Below, one piece after another: positions 10,652 to 21,789 of a DNA stretch of 64,000 bases. The position numbers and the translations under genes are program-made. Position 1 is the stretch's first letter. The number at the start of each line of letters is the position of its first letter. This stretch comes from Selaginella moellendorffii (lineage: Eukaryota; Streptophyta; Lycopodiopsida; Selaginellales; Selaginellaceae), in assembly GCF_000143415.4 (NCBI RefSeq), contig NW_003314299.1, forward strand, positions 1,121,773-1,185,772. Reading direction: 5' to 3'. Below the pieces are notes generated by a model that had not been told where the DNA came from, did not search any database, and worked only from the letters and a program-made list of their open reading frames with translations.

Positions 10652-10868
10652 AGAATATACCACAATAGACAAATATACTACAATGATCTTAAAGAATATT
10701 CTATGTTATTTTTTACATTTATAATGTAACGAATATGCCACAATGGTGCTTAAGAATATACCGCAATGGTTATGCATGCCACCATGGTGAATAGCGGATG
10801 TATCCTAGCTAGATGACGTAGAAAAATTGACGCCATGGTCGTCTAGTTTGTTACATTGCGGTAAAATA
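10652..10868. repeat. Degenerate AATATACC(G/A)CAATGG iterons upstream of PPR gene
   Basis: The phrase AATATACCACAATAG recurs with changes at about 10654, 10672, 10732 and 10755 (AATATACCGCAATGG). An inverted version (CATTGCGGTAAAATAT) is at about 10853-10868. The copies lie within 220 bp directly upstream of the PPR start. They could be a small foldback element or promoter iterons. Confidence 0.5.
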
Positions 10869-11026
10869 TGTATTTATGATACACGGTCGAATCTTGCAGT
10901 TCCAGTTCCAGCCAGTCTGGAGCATTCACATCGCCGCCGCACTGGCCGAGATAATATACCACCACGATGCCACCGCGCGCTGGAGGATATACCAAAGAAT
11001 GTGTTCCTCGTTTGTTCTTCTTCGTT

Positions 11027-12183
11027 CTAGCATTCCTGGCGCACAGTGGATGCCACAGCCCTAGCCCAGAACTTGAGATGCGCCTTCATGTCCTCCACGC
11101 CCTGCCGGTTTGGATCCGGCATTCGCAGGTTGAGGAGCGGCGAATCGGGCCTCCGGATGCTCCAGGCGTGGGATGGATAGATCCGCTCGCGCCGGGGCGA
11201 TGATCTGGCTGTGCTCGTCGCCAGGCTCACCACTCGCCGGGGCATGAGATCTCCCTCCCTGGGCTTGAAGCCCAGATCTCGCAACCCGCGGACCTCGTCG
11301 AATTCCAGCTCGCTCCAGCTCCGCGTGGTCTTGCTGCGCTGCGATGATCGCCGCCGCCGGCGCGGGTTTGGCGGAGACGCGGCGGTGGCGGCGATGGCGG
11401 CGGGCGAAGATTCGGAGCGCTCGAGCCCTTGGATTGTGGGCTCGTCGGCGACGAACAATGCCGATGCCGACGGGATCGTTTCCAGCTTCCGCGTCGTGAA
11501 TTCGTCCTCCTGGATGGATCGATCAAAACAGACGAAACGAATCGATCAGTGCCTCTCCGGCGAGAAGAAAAAAACTTTTTTTTTTTGTGGAGATGCTTCG
11601 TGCAAGAGCCTCCAGCCAGGAATTGGGACAAAAAAATCGTGAATCGAGGAAACGAGTAAGAGTTTCTTATCGAAACGATCAATGCTGGGCAAAACCAAAG
11701 AGCCAAGAACACAAGCAACAAAAGGGGGGGAGCAAACAAACAAAGGAAGAAGAACTTCTTTCTTACCTCGTCAAGAACAACCACCCCTCCTCCATCCGAG
11801 ACGCACTCCGGAGAGATCGCGCCTCCGCATTGATCCTCCTCTAGAGACTCATCCTTAAGAAGCTTGAATCCAGCGCCAGGGAGGTCGCCCGTGCTGAAAA
11901 CCTTGCCAGTCTCTCGCAACGGCCGAATCACCGCCTCCATCTCCACGGACTGGATTTCTGGGGGAATCCACGATCTCTTGTTCTTCTTGTCCAGGGATTC
12001 CGGGGACTGCCAGCACTGATCCCACGACCAGCAGCAGCTCGATCGGATCCAGTCGCCCAACGGGAAGCTGAAAGCATTGTCGTGGAACCACATCCGATCT
12101 AGCTCCGCGAGCAGCCATTGGAAATCGGTGAACTCCTTGCCGTGATCCTTGCTGTTCTTGCTAGTCGGTGGCGTGTCAATCAT
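11027..12183 (-). CDS. DUF1685-family protein
   Basis: Two exons. The start ATG at 12183 reads MIDTPPTSKNSKDHGKEF; the longer upstream frame begins with GTG and is not used. Exon 1 holds Trp-rich DFQWLLAELDRMWFHDNAF and ends ...VVVLDE at a GTAAGA donor. Exon 2 starts EDEFTTRKLETIPSASALFV and includes the family signature WSELEFDEVRGLRDLGFKP, then ends LKFWARAVASTVRQEC at TAG 11027-11029. DUF1685 proteins are plant-specific, predicted soluble and of unknown function. Arg-rich SPPNPRRRRRSSQRS before the domain could be a nuclear signal. A telobox-like AAACCCTAAA lies at about 12515, near the likely transcription start. Confidence 0.82.
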
Positions 12184-13431
12184 CTCTAGCTCCCCGATCT
12201 CTCGCAACGAGCTATTTCTCCTCCCGATCGATCGATCTGTGCGCGAAATTCCAAGATCCACGCGCTCGCTCGGTTCGCGACCTAGCACCCAATGCCGCCC
12301 ACTGCCCGACCTCGCTCGACCGCCATAGCCAAGGCTGGATAGAGGAAGAAAGAATCAAAAGAAAAGGAAGAAAGAGAAAGAAAGCGTCCAGTGCCGAGGA
12401 AGAGAAGAAGCAAGCCCAAACTTTCTAGGAGAAGCCACACACACACAAAGACAAAGGGATTTTCCAAGCGTCCCAACACGCGATCGCGATGAACTATTTC
12501 AACACGTTGCTGCTAAACCCTAAATGCCAGATCGATCGATCTCACATCTTCCTTCCAGCGAAAGAGAAATAAACGCCGAGCAAACGCCTTGATCGCGCTC
12601 ACTGCGCCATGGAAGACCTGGACCCAGCCAAGCAACGCCAGGCCCACAGCCGTCGGATCCACACCATCCAACGGCCCTCTCTCGAACAGCTCAGCAACGC
12701 TCGGTCAAACAAACCACGTCAGCGCCAGCCTGGCCGTGACGTGGTGTAAGCGCCGCCTTCTACACAGCGGCGGCGCTCGGTGGGCGTACAGTGGCGCCGC
12801 TTCCACTCCGCCGCGTGATTGTGACATCGTAGCGCCCGCGTGGCTGACGACGGCCGTGATTTGTGCCAATGCCTGGAAAGGTGGCGGGCAAATCTCGTTG
12901 AGATCCAATGGCAGAGGACAGCTTGGACTCGACATCCAACGGCTGGCGTTCAAATTTTTGCGTATCCAAGGGGTATATATCTCGGTAGCTACGCTATATA
13001 CGACAAGCACTATAAAACAAACAAAGCGAGCTCGTCTGCCCATACAAGTGGGAGAAAAAACATGGCTTTTTTTTTTCCACATATGATGTTATGTTTGTTG
13101 TGGGCATACAAATCTTTCCCTAGAAAATGGTGGCTACTTTGGACCCCAAAGTCTTGCTAACATTTTTTTCTCATGGAACTTATGATCGTAGAGAATCCAT
13201 GGAGCTCCAATAATTTACAAGTCAACTGTTCTTCCTGCTGCTAAAAGGAAAAAGTGTTTTTAAGATGCTAGAAAAAAAAAGTAAAAAGAAAAAGAGCTTT
13301 TCCCCCCATTTTTCCTTCTTCCTGTATGCGTCGATCGACAAATCTATACAAGAGAGTTTGCAGGACGCCCACCTTTTAACCCAGCCTATACATTGTTCAG
13401 TAGCAAATACGTAGAGCGTTGTTACAGTAAG
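12184..13431. other. DUF1685 upstream region / intergenic
   Basis: There is no convincing gene. The right part (12590-12960) is GC-rich with long accidental open frames on both strands but no recognisable protein. ACGTGG/CCACGT (ABRE or G-box type) motifs occur near 12715-12745. A plus-strand TATAAAAC at about 13011 has no credible coding region behind it. 13200-13330 is poly-A rich. Confidence 0.5.
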
Positions 13432-14634
13432 CTACACAGTTACAGCCACCACTTCTCGTCCCATGGCCGCCACTGCCTTCATTGCTGGGAGAAACAAGAG
13501 GAAAACTTCAGCATCAAACTCAAAAAATTGAGAGAACGTACGTTTTTTCGTCCTGGTAGCTGCGAGCGCGACATCAGCAGCCGCTTGTTTCATCTCGAGG
13601 TCTTGATCCGCGAGCTCCGACTCTCTCGCGGCTTGCTCCGCCGCTAGAGCAGCCTGCTCGGCGGCAGCCACAGCCAGAGCCGCGACTCTGGCAGCCTCTT
13701 CGGCGGTTTTCCTTCTTTCCAAAGCGTCGGGGTCTAGCTTCGTTCGTTTGGCAATGGAGTCGGTTCTCAGCTTCCGTGTGATGTCCCTCGAGAAAGTCGG
13801 CTGTTTGTCATCTTGGTTGTTCCGAAGCCTTTGGAATTTGGCCCTTCCATCAGATGGAAATTCGTCATTAATCTTATAATTCTGATGCACCTGTTACTCA
13901 ACTCATGGCCCCGTACTTTTAGGATAAGATACAAACTTAGAAGTTATAAGCACAAGCATACAGCGGCATACCTTGATTAGCTTTCCCTCGAGCACCATCG
14001 ACTTTAGCTTGGAAACCACGAGCTTTTTGAAACTCGGGGGTACAGACTGCCGCTCCTACATTACACAGCAGCCACAAAGCTCAAGATCAGGACACAAGAA
14101 AGAAAAAGATTGCAAACCTCTATATACTCCGCGATATCAGTTATGCTGGAACCATTTGGTTCTTTCAATGCCGAGAGCGCACCAAGTATAAGATTATCAT
14201 ACCTGACAAGAGGGAGTAACTCACGGCACTGGTAAGCTAGGAGCCAGAATAAACTCACTTGGTACCAAGCATCTTTTTTTCCGAGTCGGGAACGGGAGAT
14301 AGCTCCTCCTTATCCGAGCCATCCTGGGACTTCGCTCGCCGTCCCCCGGTTTTTTGACCAGCGCCTTTGCCTCTATTTCTGTTGCCATTGTTCGTGGCAC
14401 TTATGTTTCTCCATTTATCCTGTAGAACCCAAGCCAAAGAGTTAGAAGTTTCAAGGCAGATCTCTCGAAACTCCAAACCTTCAAGTCTACGTTCGATCGG
14501 GACACGAGGACTGGCCCGAATTCCTCGTCCTTTTGAATCGCTCGCCATTTCCCAGCTCCATACTTCTCGACCCCAGCTCGAAGCGCGGCCTCCTCCTCAG
14601 CAGTCCACTTCTGCTTTTGTTGTCCCACGGTCAT
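13432..14634 (-). CDS. Telomere repeat-binding factor, TRB/single-Myb-histone (SMH) family
   Basis: Start ATG 14634 ([20 protein letters not shown]), matching the family's 'KQKWT.EEEAAL' start. Domain order is diagnostic. An N-terminal Myb/SANT domain spans WRAIQ..., ...[14 protein letters not shown] central linker-histone H1/H5 domain runs [20 protein letters not shown] and [22 protein letters not shown]-terminal Ala/Glu coiled coil follows ([20 protein letters not shown]). Six exons join in frame. A last intron of 57 nt (13485-13541) is a multiple of three, so its retention would not shift the frame. TRB proteins bind telomeric TTTAGGG repeats and promoter teloboxes and recruit PRC2 or histone demethylases. 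The gene's own 5' region has a telobox. Confidence 0.92.
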
Positions 14635-14774
14635 GTTCCTGCGGTACTCCGAGTTAGAGATCACAGCCTGGGACGCACGAAATCGCGCGAATTTTGCGAG
14701 AATTTCTAGAGCTGCTAAACCCTAGATGAAACTGAAGTACCTGGCGCGTTCAGCTGCTCGCGAAGCCGGTGAAG

Positions 14775-14790
14775 AACCCTAACCCTAACC
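14775..14790 (-). promoter_or_regulatory. Telobox (three telomeric repeats) upstream of TRB gene
   Basis: AACCCTAACCCTAACC, equal to GGTTAGGGTTAGGGTT on the minus strand, lies about 140 bp upstream of the TRB start codon. Further single AAACCCTAG / CCCTAAACC motifs follow at about 14714 and 14912. TRB Myb domains are known to bind such sites, so autoregulation is plausible. Confidence 0.75.
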
Positions 14791-15192
14791 TCTGCACAGA
14801 CCTAATGCAGCAGAGGGAAAGCATGGAGAAGGAAAAACCATCGATCGCAGCGCGCAGAAAGCTTCCCGCGCTGGAGCTAGCACCTAGACGCCAGGAGAGC
14901 GAGAAGAAGAGCCCTAAACCTAATTCGCTTCTACCCTAGTGCTTGCATCTCCGCTCTGCCCTCTTCCCCCTTTCGCTGGACACCAAAAACCCTATCTTGA
15001 TCATAAATAGAGTACATCCAAAAACAGTACATATTCACACCTGTCACAACCTCAGCCGCTCAATCGGCTTATCTCCACGTGGCGCGATGGGAACCTTGGG
15101 ATTTAACCGTTCTAGTCCGTTGGATGGAATTTTGAATTGACGAAGGGGATTGGTTCCAGGTAGGTGGGCATGTCTTCCAAAGAGCCCTAAGA

Positions 15193-16263
15193 ATGCTGGT
15201 GGCGGCGGATTTCTGGCGCGCTTCCGGTAAGATCGAGTGCTCGTCGATGCGCGTCACTGCGCTGCATTTCCCCGGGATTGCTGGATTCGCAAGCTTGCGC
15301 GGCATCGATCGCCGCAGGAGGCCAAGATTTTGCAGCAGGAGGCAAAGATTTTGTAGCGGAGCTGCGTCGATCGGGTGCATTCCAGGGCCAGGATTGAAAA
15401 TCTGCGCGCTCGAGCAGGGCACGGAGGAATGGCTGGAAATTCGCAAGGATCGTCTCACGGCCAGCACATTTGCGAATGCGCTGGGGTTCTTCAAAGGCAA
15501 GAGGATCGAGCTGTGGGAAGAGAAGGTCGGGCTTAGAGGCGCTTTCAAAGGAAACCAGGCGACCAGATGGGGTGTGGAGAACGAATCCGCCGCGGTGGAG
15601 AGCTACAAGAGGATCACTGGCCATCTCGTGGATCACATTGGTTTTAAAATCTACAAGGAGGACGAAGAACAGCAAACACTCCGGGAAGAGAAAGGTGGTG
15701 GCGAGCAAGCTGAGAAGTTTAGCTGGCTTGGTGCTTCGCCGGATGGTCTCATCGAAGGCAACGAGTCCGACTTGTTCGAGAAGAAAGGAATTCTCGAGGT
15801 GAAGTGTCCACACATGAGAGGGAGGAGAAACGCTGGAGTTCCATGGGCCAAAGTTCCTCACTACTACGTCCCCCAGCTCCAGGGGCTGCTGGAGATAATC
15901 GGGAGGGAATGGATGGATTTCTACGTATGGACCGGCAAAAGCAGTGCTTGCTTCCGGGTGACCAAGGATCCGGAGTACTGGACACTGATACACGGGTTGC
16001 TCAGCGAGTTTTGGTGGGAGAATGTGATCCCGGCACGCGAGGCACAAGCAGCCGGAGAAACAAACTTGGATGCTTTCAAGCCTGGTGCTGAGCACCCAAA
16101 AACGGGGGCGGTGATCAAAAAGAGCAAAGAGCTGGGTATGTCGTATCCTTTGATATGGCGTGACGTTGGTGGCACTGTGCAACCCGTGCAGGCTGGACTT
16201 AACTTGACACTCTCCATCCTCTCGACCACCAAGGTGGAAAAAACTGCCAAGGAGGAAGCTTGA
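15193..16263 (+). CDS. YqaJ-type (lambda-exonuclease-like) nuclease-domain protein
   Basis: A single exon of 356 aa. Residues 1-70 are Arg-rich and low in acidic residues, consistent with an organelle transit peptide. The YqaJ / PD-(D/E)XK core follows: GTEEWLEIRKDRLTAS near 76-91, WGVENE near 126-131, GASPDGLI near 180-187 (active-site Asp in PDG), LEVKCP at 201-206 (the E-x-K catalytic pair) and VPQLQGLLEI near 226-235. These are the ordered motifs of the phage-type recombinase/exonuclease family. Plants carry nuclear copies of this family with uncharacterised roles, probably in organelle DNA recombination or degradation. The start is 558 bp from the divergent TRB gene. Confidence 0.88.
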   Translation: MLVAADFWRASGKIECSSMRVTALHFPGIAGFASLRGIDRRRRPRFCSRRQRFCSGAASIGCIPGPGLKICALEQGTEEWLEIRKDRLTASTFANALGFFKGKRIELWEEKVGLRGAFKGNQATRWGVENESAAVESYKRITGHLVDHIGFKIYKEDEEQQTLREEKGGGEQAEKFSWLGASPDGLIEGNESDLFEKKGILEVKCPHMRGRRNAGVPWAKVPHYYVPQLQGLLEIIGREWMDFYVWTGKSSACFRVTKDPEYWTLIHGLLSEFWWENVIPAREAQAAGETNLDAFKPGAEHPKTGAVIKKSKELGMSYPLIWRDVGGTVQPVQAGLNLTLSILSTTKVEKTAKEEA

Positions 16264-16950
16264 GCTGTGAGAGAGCCTTTCTTCTTTTGGGATACTCCAA
16301 GAGGTTTGTCACTGATCGTCCTCTTTCGGTTCTGACGACTTGTTCAAGCAGACTGGAAGGATCTAACGTCCTGAAGATCGTTTACACCAGATCTAAGGTA
16401 CTCATAAGCAAAGTAGAAGTTATGGAGCTGATGAAAAATTGCTTTGGTTCCCCGTGAGATGAACCAAAGCTTGAGGCTGCTGTTAGAAGAGCGATGCATC
16501 GCATCTAGACCTCTTTATATTGGTGCATCATAGGCAGTCTTCCTGGTTTCAGATAGAGATGACTCCGTGTACAAACTGTTTATGCTGTTGCTACGTCTTA
16601 CTCCAAGCGTGAGCAGACAAAAACTGCCAGAGATGAACTTACATCAGATATTTGTTTTGTTTTTCTTTCGTCTAAACTTTTTTAGTGTGGGTCTTCTAAG
16701 CTTTAAAAGGCCTAAGCATTCTCTTGCATGACTTCATTGTGTGTTCTCATATGGACAAAGTTCGTGCCTTTGCTTGCTGTCAGTCGGTCTAGAATATTCC
16801 AAGGGACATATCCTTGGCTTGCCTCATGGGACGGACAGCTCTTTGCGTTCTTTAAGGGATGGATTGGAATGGCCTCTATCTAAACATTATATGTCTCCTC
16901 TTTTGTAGGCTCATTGCCATTGGAGCACAGTGAAGTTGTGAACCTGCACA
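16264..16950. other. Intergenic / probable 5' UTR of AVT1-like gene
   Basis: No coding gene is seen. TCTTTTGTAG at about 16899-16908 could be a 3' splice site of a 5' UTR intron just before the transporter start. Confidence 0.4.
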
Positions 16951-19224
16951 ATGTATGTTCCACAGAAAGGCTACCTTCCCCAGCGCCAATATGCAGCACA
17001 CAATAGTGATGTTGACGATGAAGAACAAGAAGAAGAGCAGGAGGAGTGCGATGAAGAAAAGCAAGATGAGGACGAAGTGACTCTGTGGCCTCAGAGCTAC
17101 AGGTATGAAGTTAGGATTGTTAACATTGTTTCCAGATCCAAGTCTCCAGCAATGAGCAAATTCGCTCGAGAGAACTTCTCAATTTTGCTGTATGATTGAT
17201 CTGCTGTTTTATGGCTGCAGGCAATCCATCGACGCTTATAGCTTCTTGACACCTCCAAAGCTCAGCATTCTTAGCCCCGCGAGCCTGACTCGATCGTTTT
17301 TATCCTCCTCGGCTGGCAAGCGGTCGTACTTGCAAGACGACGAAGAAAAGGATCTCAAAAGCCAACTCTTATCAGCGCAGGGACAAGATCAGGCAACTTC
17401 CACCGACACTACAACCTTGGTGGAAAGGAAACCTTCCATTGTTACGATCGCTCACGGATTTCCGAGAGAACCTCAAGATGAAGGCTGTGGCTTTACGCAG
17501 GCATTGCTGAATGGTACGTTTGTCTTTCATTTTCTTTAACTCTTTTTACATTTTCTGTTACAGGAATGAATGTTCTTGCTGGTGTTGGGATCTTGACTAC
17601 ACCTTATGCAGTGAAACAAGGAGGCTGGATTGGATTGGTTCTACTTTTCTCACTAGCCGTCATTTGCTGCTACACCGGTATTATCTTGCGAAAATGTTTG
17701 GAAAGCAGGCCGGGGCTGAAAACATATCCAGACATTGGACAGGCAGCTTTTGGAAGCATTGGACGACTGATCATCTCGGTGAGCCACTCAATCAAGTTCT
17801 CTTGAGTTCCAACGTTTTAATTTTTGTGTGTTTCACACTGGCCAGATTGTTTTGTACGTGGAACTCTACGTAAGTACACCCCGGAATGCATTGGGATCTC
17901 TGACGTTAATCACGTTTTTGCTCACAGGCCTGCTGTGTCGAGTTTTTGATACTCGAAGGAGACAACCTCTCGGTATTATTTCCAGGAACACAACTATCTT
18001 TGTTCGGGTATACGCTGGATTCACATAAGCTTTTTGCCATTCTTGCTGCGTTATTCATCCTTCCAACAGTCTGGCTACGAAATCTCCATCTTCTCTCTTA
18101 TGTTTCAGGTAAGCGTGATCTTCTTGTCTTCAGGCAAGCATACTCTAAGCAATTTTCGTTCTCCAGCCGGTGGAGTTGTCGCGTCTCTTATTGTTGTTTT
18201 CACGGTCTTCTGGGTTGGAGCAGTGGACGGAATAGGATTCCACGAAACTGGGAAGTTCATTGACATAGCTGGATTGCCAGTGTCGCTTGGTTTGTATGGA
18301 TTTTGCTACTCCGGACACGCCGTTTTTCCAAACATATACACGTCCATGAAGAACAAAAGTCGATACAATCGCGTGCTAACCATCAGGTATTCAATCTATA
18401 CTCGCTTGTCTTCTTCTCTGACTGCCTCTCTTGCAGCTTCGTTTTGTGTGCTGGGCTTTTCGGTGCTGTGGCAGCCATGGGATACAAAATGTTTGGCGAT
18501 AAAACTCGGTCTCAGGTCACTCTCAACATGCCAAAGGAGTTTGTGGCTTCGAAGATTGCACTTTGGACGATCGTAAGCATTGCCGCGCTCTTTCTTTTCC
18601 TCTGAGTTACTCATGGTGCTTCGAATGTGCAGGTTATCAATCCTTTTACGAAGTATCCACTGCGTCATATCTTTTTACGTTTTATTTTTCTGGCTTAACT
18701 CGAAACAGATACGCACTGACGATCACTCCGGTAGCGCTTAGTCTTGAGGAGCTGTTGCCGATCAACAGCTCTCGCTTCCAGCAGCATCTAGCCTCCATTG
18801 TCATCCGTACCTTGCTAGTCGCCTCGACAGTTGTCGTTGCCATCTCGGTACCATTTTTCGGTAAACACAGCCTTTGATCGCTATAAGCGCCGATACGAAG
18901 TAACCGTGCAGGCTTTGTGATGGCGTTTATCGGATCTTTCCTTAGCATGGCAGTGGTAATGTTTCTTTTCCTCTTTTTGCTGTGGTAAAGCTTATGGTGC
19001 TTACGTCTCAGTCCTTAATTCTTCCTTGTGCGTGCTACATGAGAATCAGAGGCAGCAAACTAAGCTTGATGGAGGTAAGCTAAGTGTTTTTCTCAAGGCA
19101 AAAAGGCTTAAGCGTGCTTTTCCAGCTTACTCTTGGTATTGGTATAATGCTGGTTGGAATTGTTTGCGCTGTGGGAGGAACATTATCTTCCCTTGACGCC
19201 ATCATCAAACAATTGAAGAACTAA
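16951..19224 (+). CDS. Vacuolar amino acid transporter, AVT1-like (AAAP family)
   Basis: About eleven short exons. The N-terminus starts [20 protein letters not shown] and holds a very acidic run ([14 protein letters not shown]), then [14 protein letters not shown], a Ser-rich cytosolic tail. The Aa_trans domain begins [20 protein letters not shown], the diagnostic first transmembrane motif. Further helices include [57 protein letters not shown] and the last [20 protein letters not shown]. The end is IIKQLKN with TAA 19222-19224. AVT proteins exchange neutral amino acids for protons at the tonoplast. Exon joins were followed by eye; the join around 18112-18165 (after LLSYVS) was the least certain. 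Confidence 0.9.
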
Positions 19225-19783
19225 GTTACATCCTTTTAACGTTGCTCTCGGGCTTGATTCTCTTGAGAGATACTAATGCTCCACTCGCCAATTATTAAAG
19301 ATTGTGTAAGTTTTGTTCCATCGCGACAGTGAGCTTGCACGAGTCATCTCGAGCTTGCACGTTTGTTCTTGGTACGCTTCCCTTTGCAAGAAAATCTATG
19401 CTAATTGGCTTGTCTTTCCAGTTTTGCTTGGAAAGGTTCTCATAACGTATCAAGAGCTAAGATTGTAAGTTATCTACTTTCTACTTTACGAAAAAAATCC
19501 TTGTTTTCGTTTCACCTACGTCATTTCTAATTTTTTTTCTCAAAAAATATTTACATCACTTTTTCTCCTCCAATCCTCTTTTTTTTTTTGTTTTCGTTTT
19601 TCCTGATCTCTCTCACGCTAAAAGAATCTACCAGCCGCCCATGAGATTGCCTGGCGCTAACTTTTTTGAGTCCTCCAAAATCGAATCTCACGATGAATCC
19701 TCCAAAAGAAAAAAGAAGCAAAGAAGAAAGAAAATGAAAAGAGTGCCTGACCTTCGCTCGCTCGCTTCGGGGGGGGGGCCGCG
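19225..19783. other. Convergent 3' intergenic region
   Basis: This lies between the ends of the transporter (+) and the F-box gene (-). It has pyrimidine-rich and poly-T tracts and no credible gene. Confidence 0.5.
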
Positions 19784-21256
19784 TTATTGCCTCCTTCCTC
19801 CTACAAAAGAATCGTTGATACTATGGTTGATTTTGTTGTTCTTGCCGATAGTAGTGTTGTTGGTGTTGCTGTAGCTATGGTTTTTGTTGGTCTTTTCTCT
19901 CGATGATCCCTCCATCGTTGCTAGTAGCATCATCCCATTCCTGCCGATCGAGCCATCGCCCAAGATCGCCCTCTTCTTCCCCTCTTCTTGTTCCTGCCGC
20001 TGCTGCTTTAGCCTCCACTCCTCCTCCACCGTCTTCTGGTCGTGGAAAGACAGCGATCCACACCCAAACCCCGTGCCTGGGAACGTCGCCTCCACCGGCA
20101 GCCTCGAGCACTTGAGGCACATAAAGTCGAGCGCGAACGTCTCCTCAAAGTCCCCATTCTCGAAGCATCCACCGCAGTTGTCACACCTGGGAACGCAGCT
20201 CAGGCAGCCCCGGCACTGCTGCTCCCCCGCGGACCACTTCTCGTGGCACTTGGTCCTCCAGCAGTCGTAAACCACCCGGAGAAGATCACACCTCGGGCAT
20301 GCTTCCACGTCCAGGACCCTGTCGCCGTAGCCCCTGTGCGTGAGCCTATAGTAGAGCGGCCAGCACTTGTCCGGGCAGAGCGCCTCGCGCAGCTCCTGGA
20401 TGCGCTCCTTGGTGATGTCGTTCAAGCCCTCCACGCGCAGCCGCCGCAAGCGCTGGTATCCGGGCAGTGTGTGCCGCTGAGCCATCTTCACGACACCCTC
20501 GATCGTCAATCCCTTGCAACAGGACACGTCCAACTGGAAAGAACAAGATCACCAACAAAGTGTGTAAGAAACGCAGAAAACAGAGAAAACTTTGCTCACC
20601 TTTGTAAGCATGGTGTTGCCAGCGAGAACACTCTCCAGCGACGCATCCGTGATCCTCTGGCAGTTCGCGAGCTTGAGGCTCTGGAGGCGTCCCTGGGCTC
20701 GGAGCGCCAGGATCAGCAGCGCGGTGTCCGTGAGCTTCAAGTCCAGGGGCGGATCCAGCCTTAAGTTCTGCCAGTGTGGAGCCTCGCGCCTCACCATCTC
20801 CAGCAAAGGCTTGCAGACCATCTCCAGGGAAAGAAGCTCCTGGAGCCCGAGGTAGTGGATCACGTACCGGAAGGCCTCGTGTGGAGGGCCGGGAGATGGA
20901 AGAACCTCTCGCTCTTGTGCGCCCTGCTTGAGGATCTCCGCGGTGACCACCTCGGCTGGAAGTTGGCAGCAAATCGCTGGGTTGATCCCAAGCCAGTAGC
21001 AGTACCACTGGAGGACGGAGACGAAATCCCTCCCATCGCCACACCAGCCCAACTTCGTCCCATACGAGGAGAACTTCTCGGGCGGGCGCGAAGGAAATGG
21101 AGCAAAGTTGGCATACTCGAGACCGCCGCCATAGCTGTGATCGTAGTACGGTGGAGGAGGCTGCTGCCCGCTTGTGTCGAATTCCACCCACGCGACATCG
21201 CCCCAGGAGTAACACGGTCGCTGGAACGCGAAGCCTTTGTCCAGAGATGACGCCAT
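19784..21256 (-). CDS. F-box protein, SKIP14-like
   Basis: Two exons. Exon 1 starts at ATG 21256 (MASSLDKGFAFQRPCYSWGD). It contains LPAEVVTAEILKQG, an F-box-like region with FRYVIHYLGLQELLSLEMVC, then leucine-rich repeat-like LKLANCQRITDASLESVLAG. Exon 2 continues LDVSCCKGLTIEGVVKMAQR. A Cys-rich region follows with CPRCDLLRVVYDCWRTKCHE, CRGCLSCVPRCDNCGGCF and CLKC, probably zinc-binding. The C-terminus is Asn/Ser rich. The arrangement matches the plant SKIP14 type, a predicted substrate adaptor for SCF ubiquitin ligases via ASK1. The stop is TAA 19784-19786. The intron, near 20535-20600, is about 65 nt. Confidence 0.85.
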
Positions 21257-21789
21257 AGCCGCCTTAGGTCTCCAAAAGGGAGGAAAGGGAGGAGAGAGAA
21301 GAAAAAGGGAAATCTGGAGGGAATTGAGAGCTAGAGAGAGCGAGAATGAGACCCTTCCCCGCCGCGCACTGGAAACGCGCCGAAGAGCGAAACCCTAGGT
21401 TGGATCCGATGCGCCGGGCAGCAATACGCACCTCGATGGAACGGCCGCGCGGCGGGGAAGGCGTCAATCCGATCGGCGGGGGAGATTGGAGCGCGGCGCC
21501 AGTGGAACCGGCGGCGTAGCAGCAGCGAAGAACAAGAAGAGGGAGCGCGCAAACACGCAACGAGGGCGATCCACACGCACTGCCGGAGAAAAAGAATAAA
21601 ATTATTAGGGCACTCTTGGTGACGTGGATGCCGTACGCTAAATGGGCAGTGCTTACTTCGCGAATCATTCAAGAAATGCTGGCGTGTTCTTTGGATCCCG
21701 ATTGGGACGTATTCGAGCCGCAAGCCCTAATTTGCAAGCCCTAGATTTCAAAATCTTTTTTAAACTTCTGAGTTTGCGCGCGAAAGCTT
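21257..21789. other. 5' region of the F-box gene
   Basis: It probably holds the F-box 5' UTR and promoter. An AAACCCTAGG motif is at about 21390. Long antisense-looking open frames here have no recognisable protein. Confidence 0.45.

Noticed and set aside
12589-13086. 165-codon plus-strand open frame and an overlapping 125-codon minus frame
   Set aside because: No recognisable protein, both strands open because of GC-rich sequence; it fits better as upstream region of the DUF1685 gene.
21264-21723. Two minus-strand open frames just upstream of the F-box start
   Set aside because: Low-complexity composition and no domains; most likely 5' UTR of the F-box gene.
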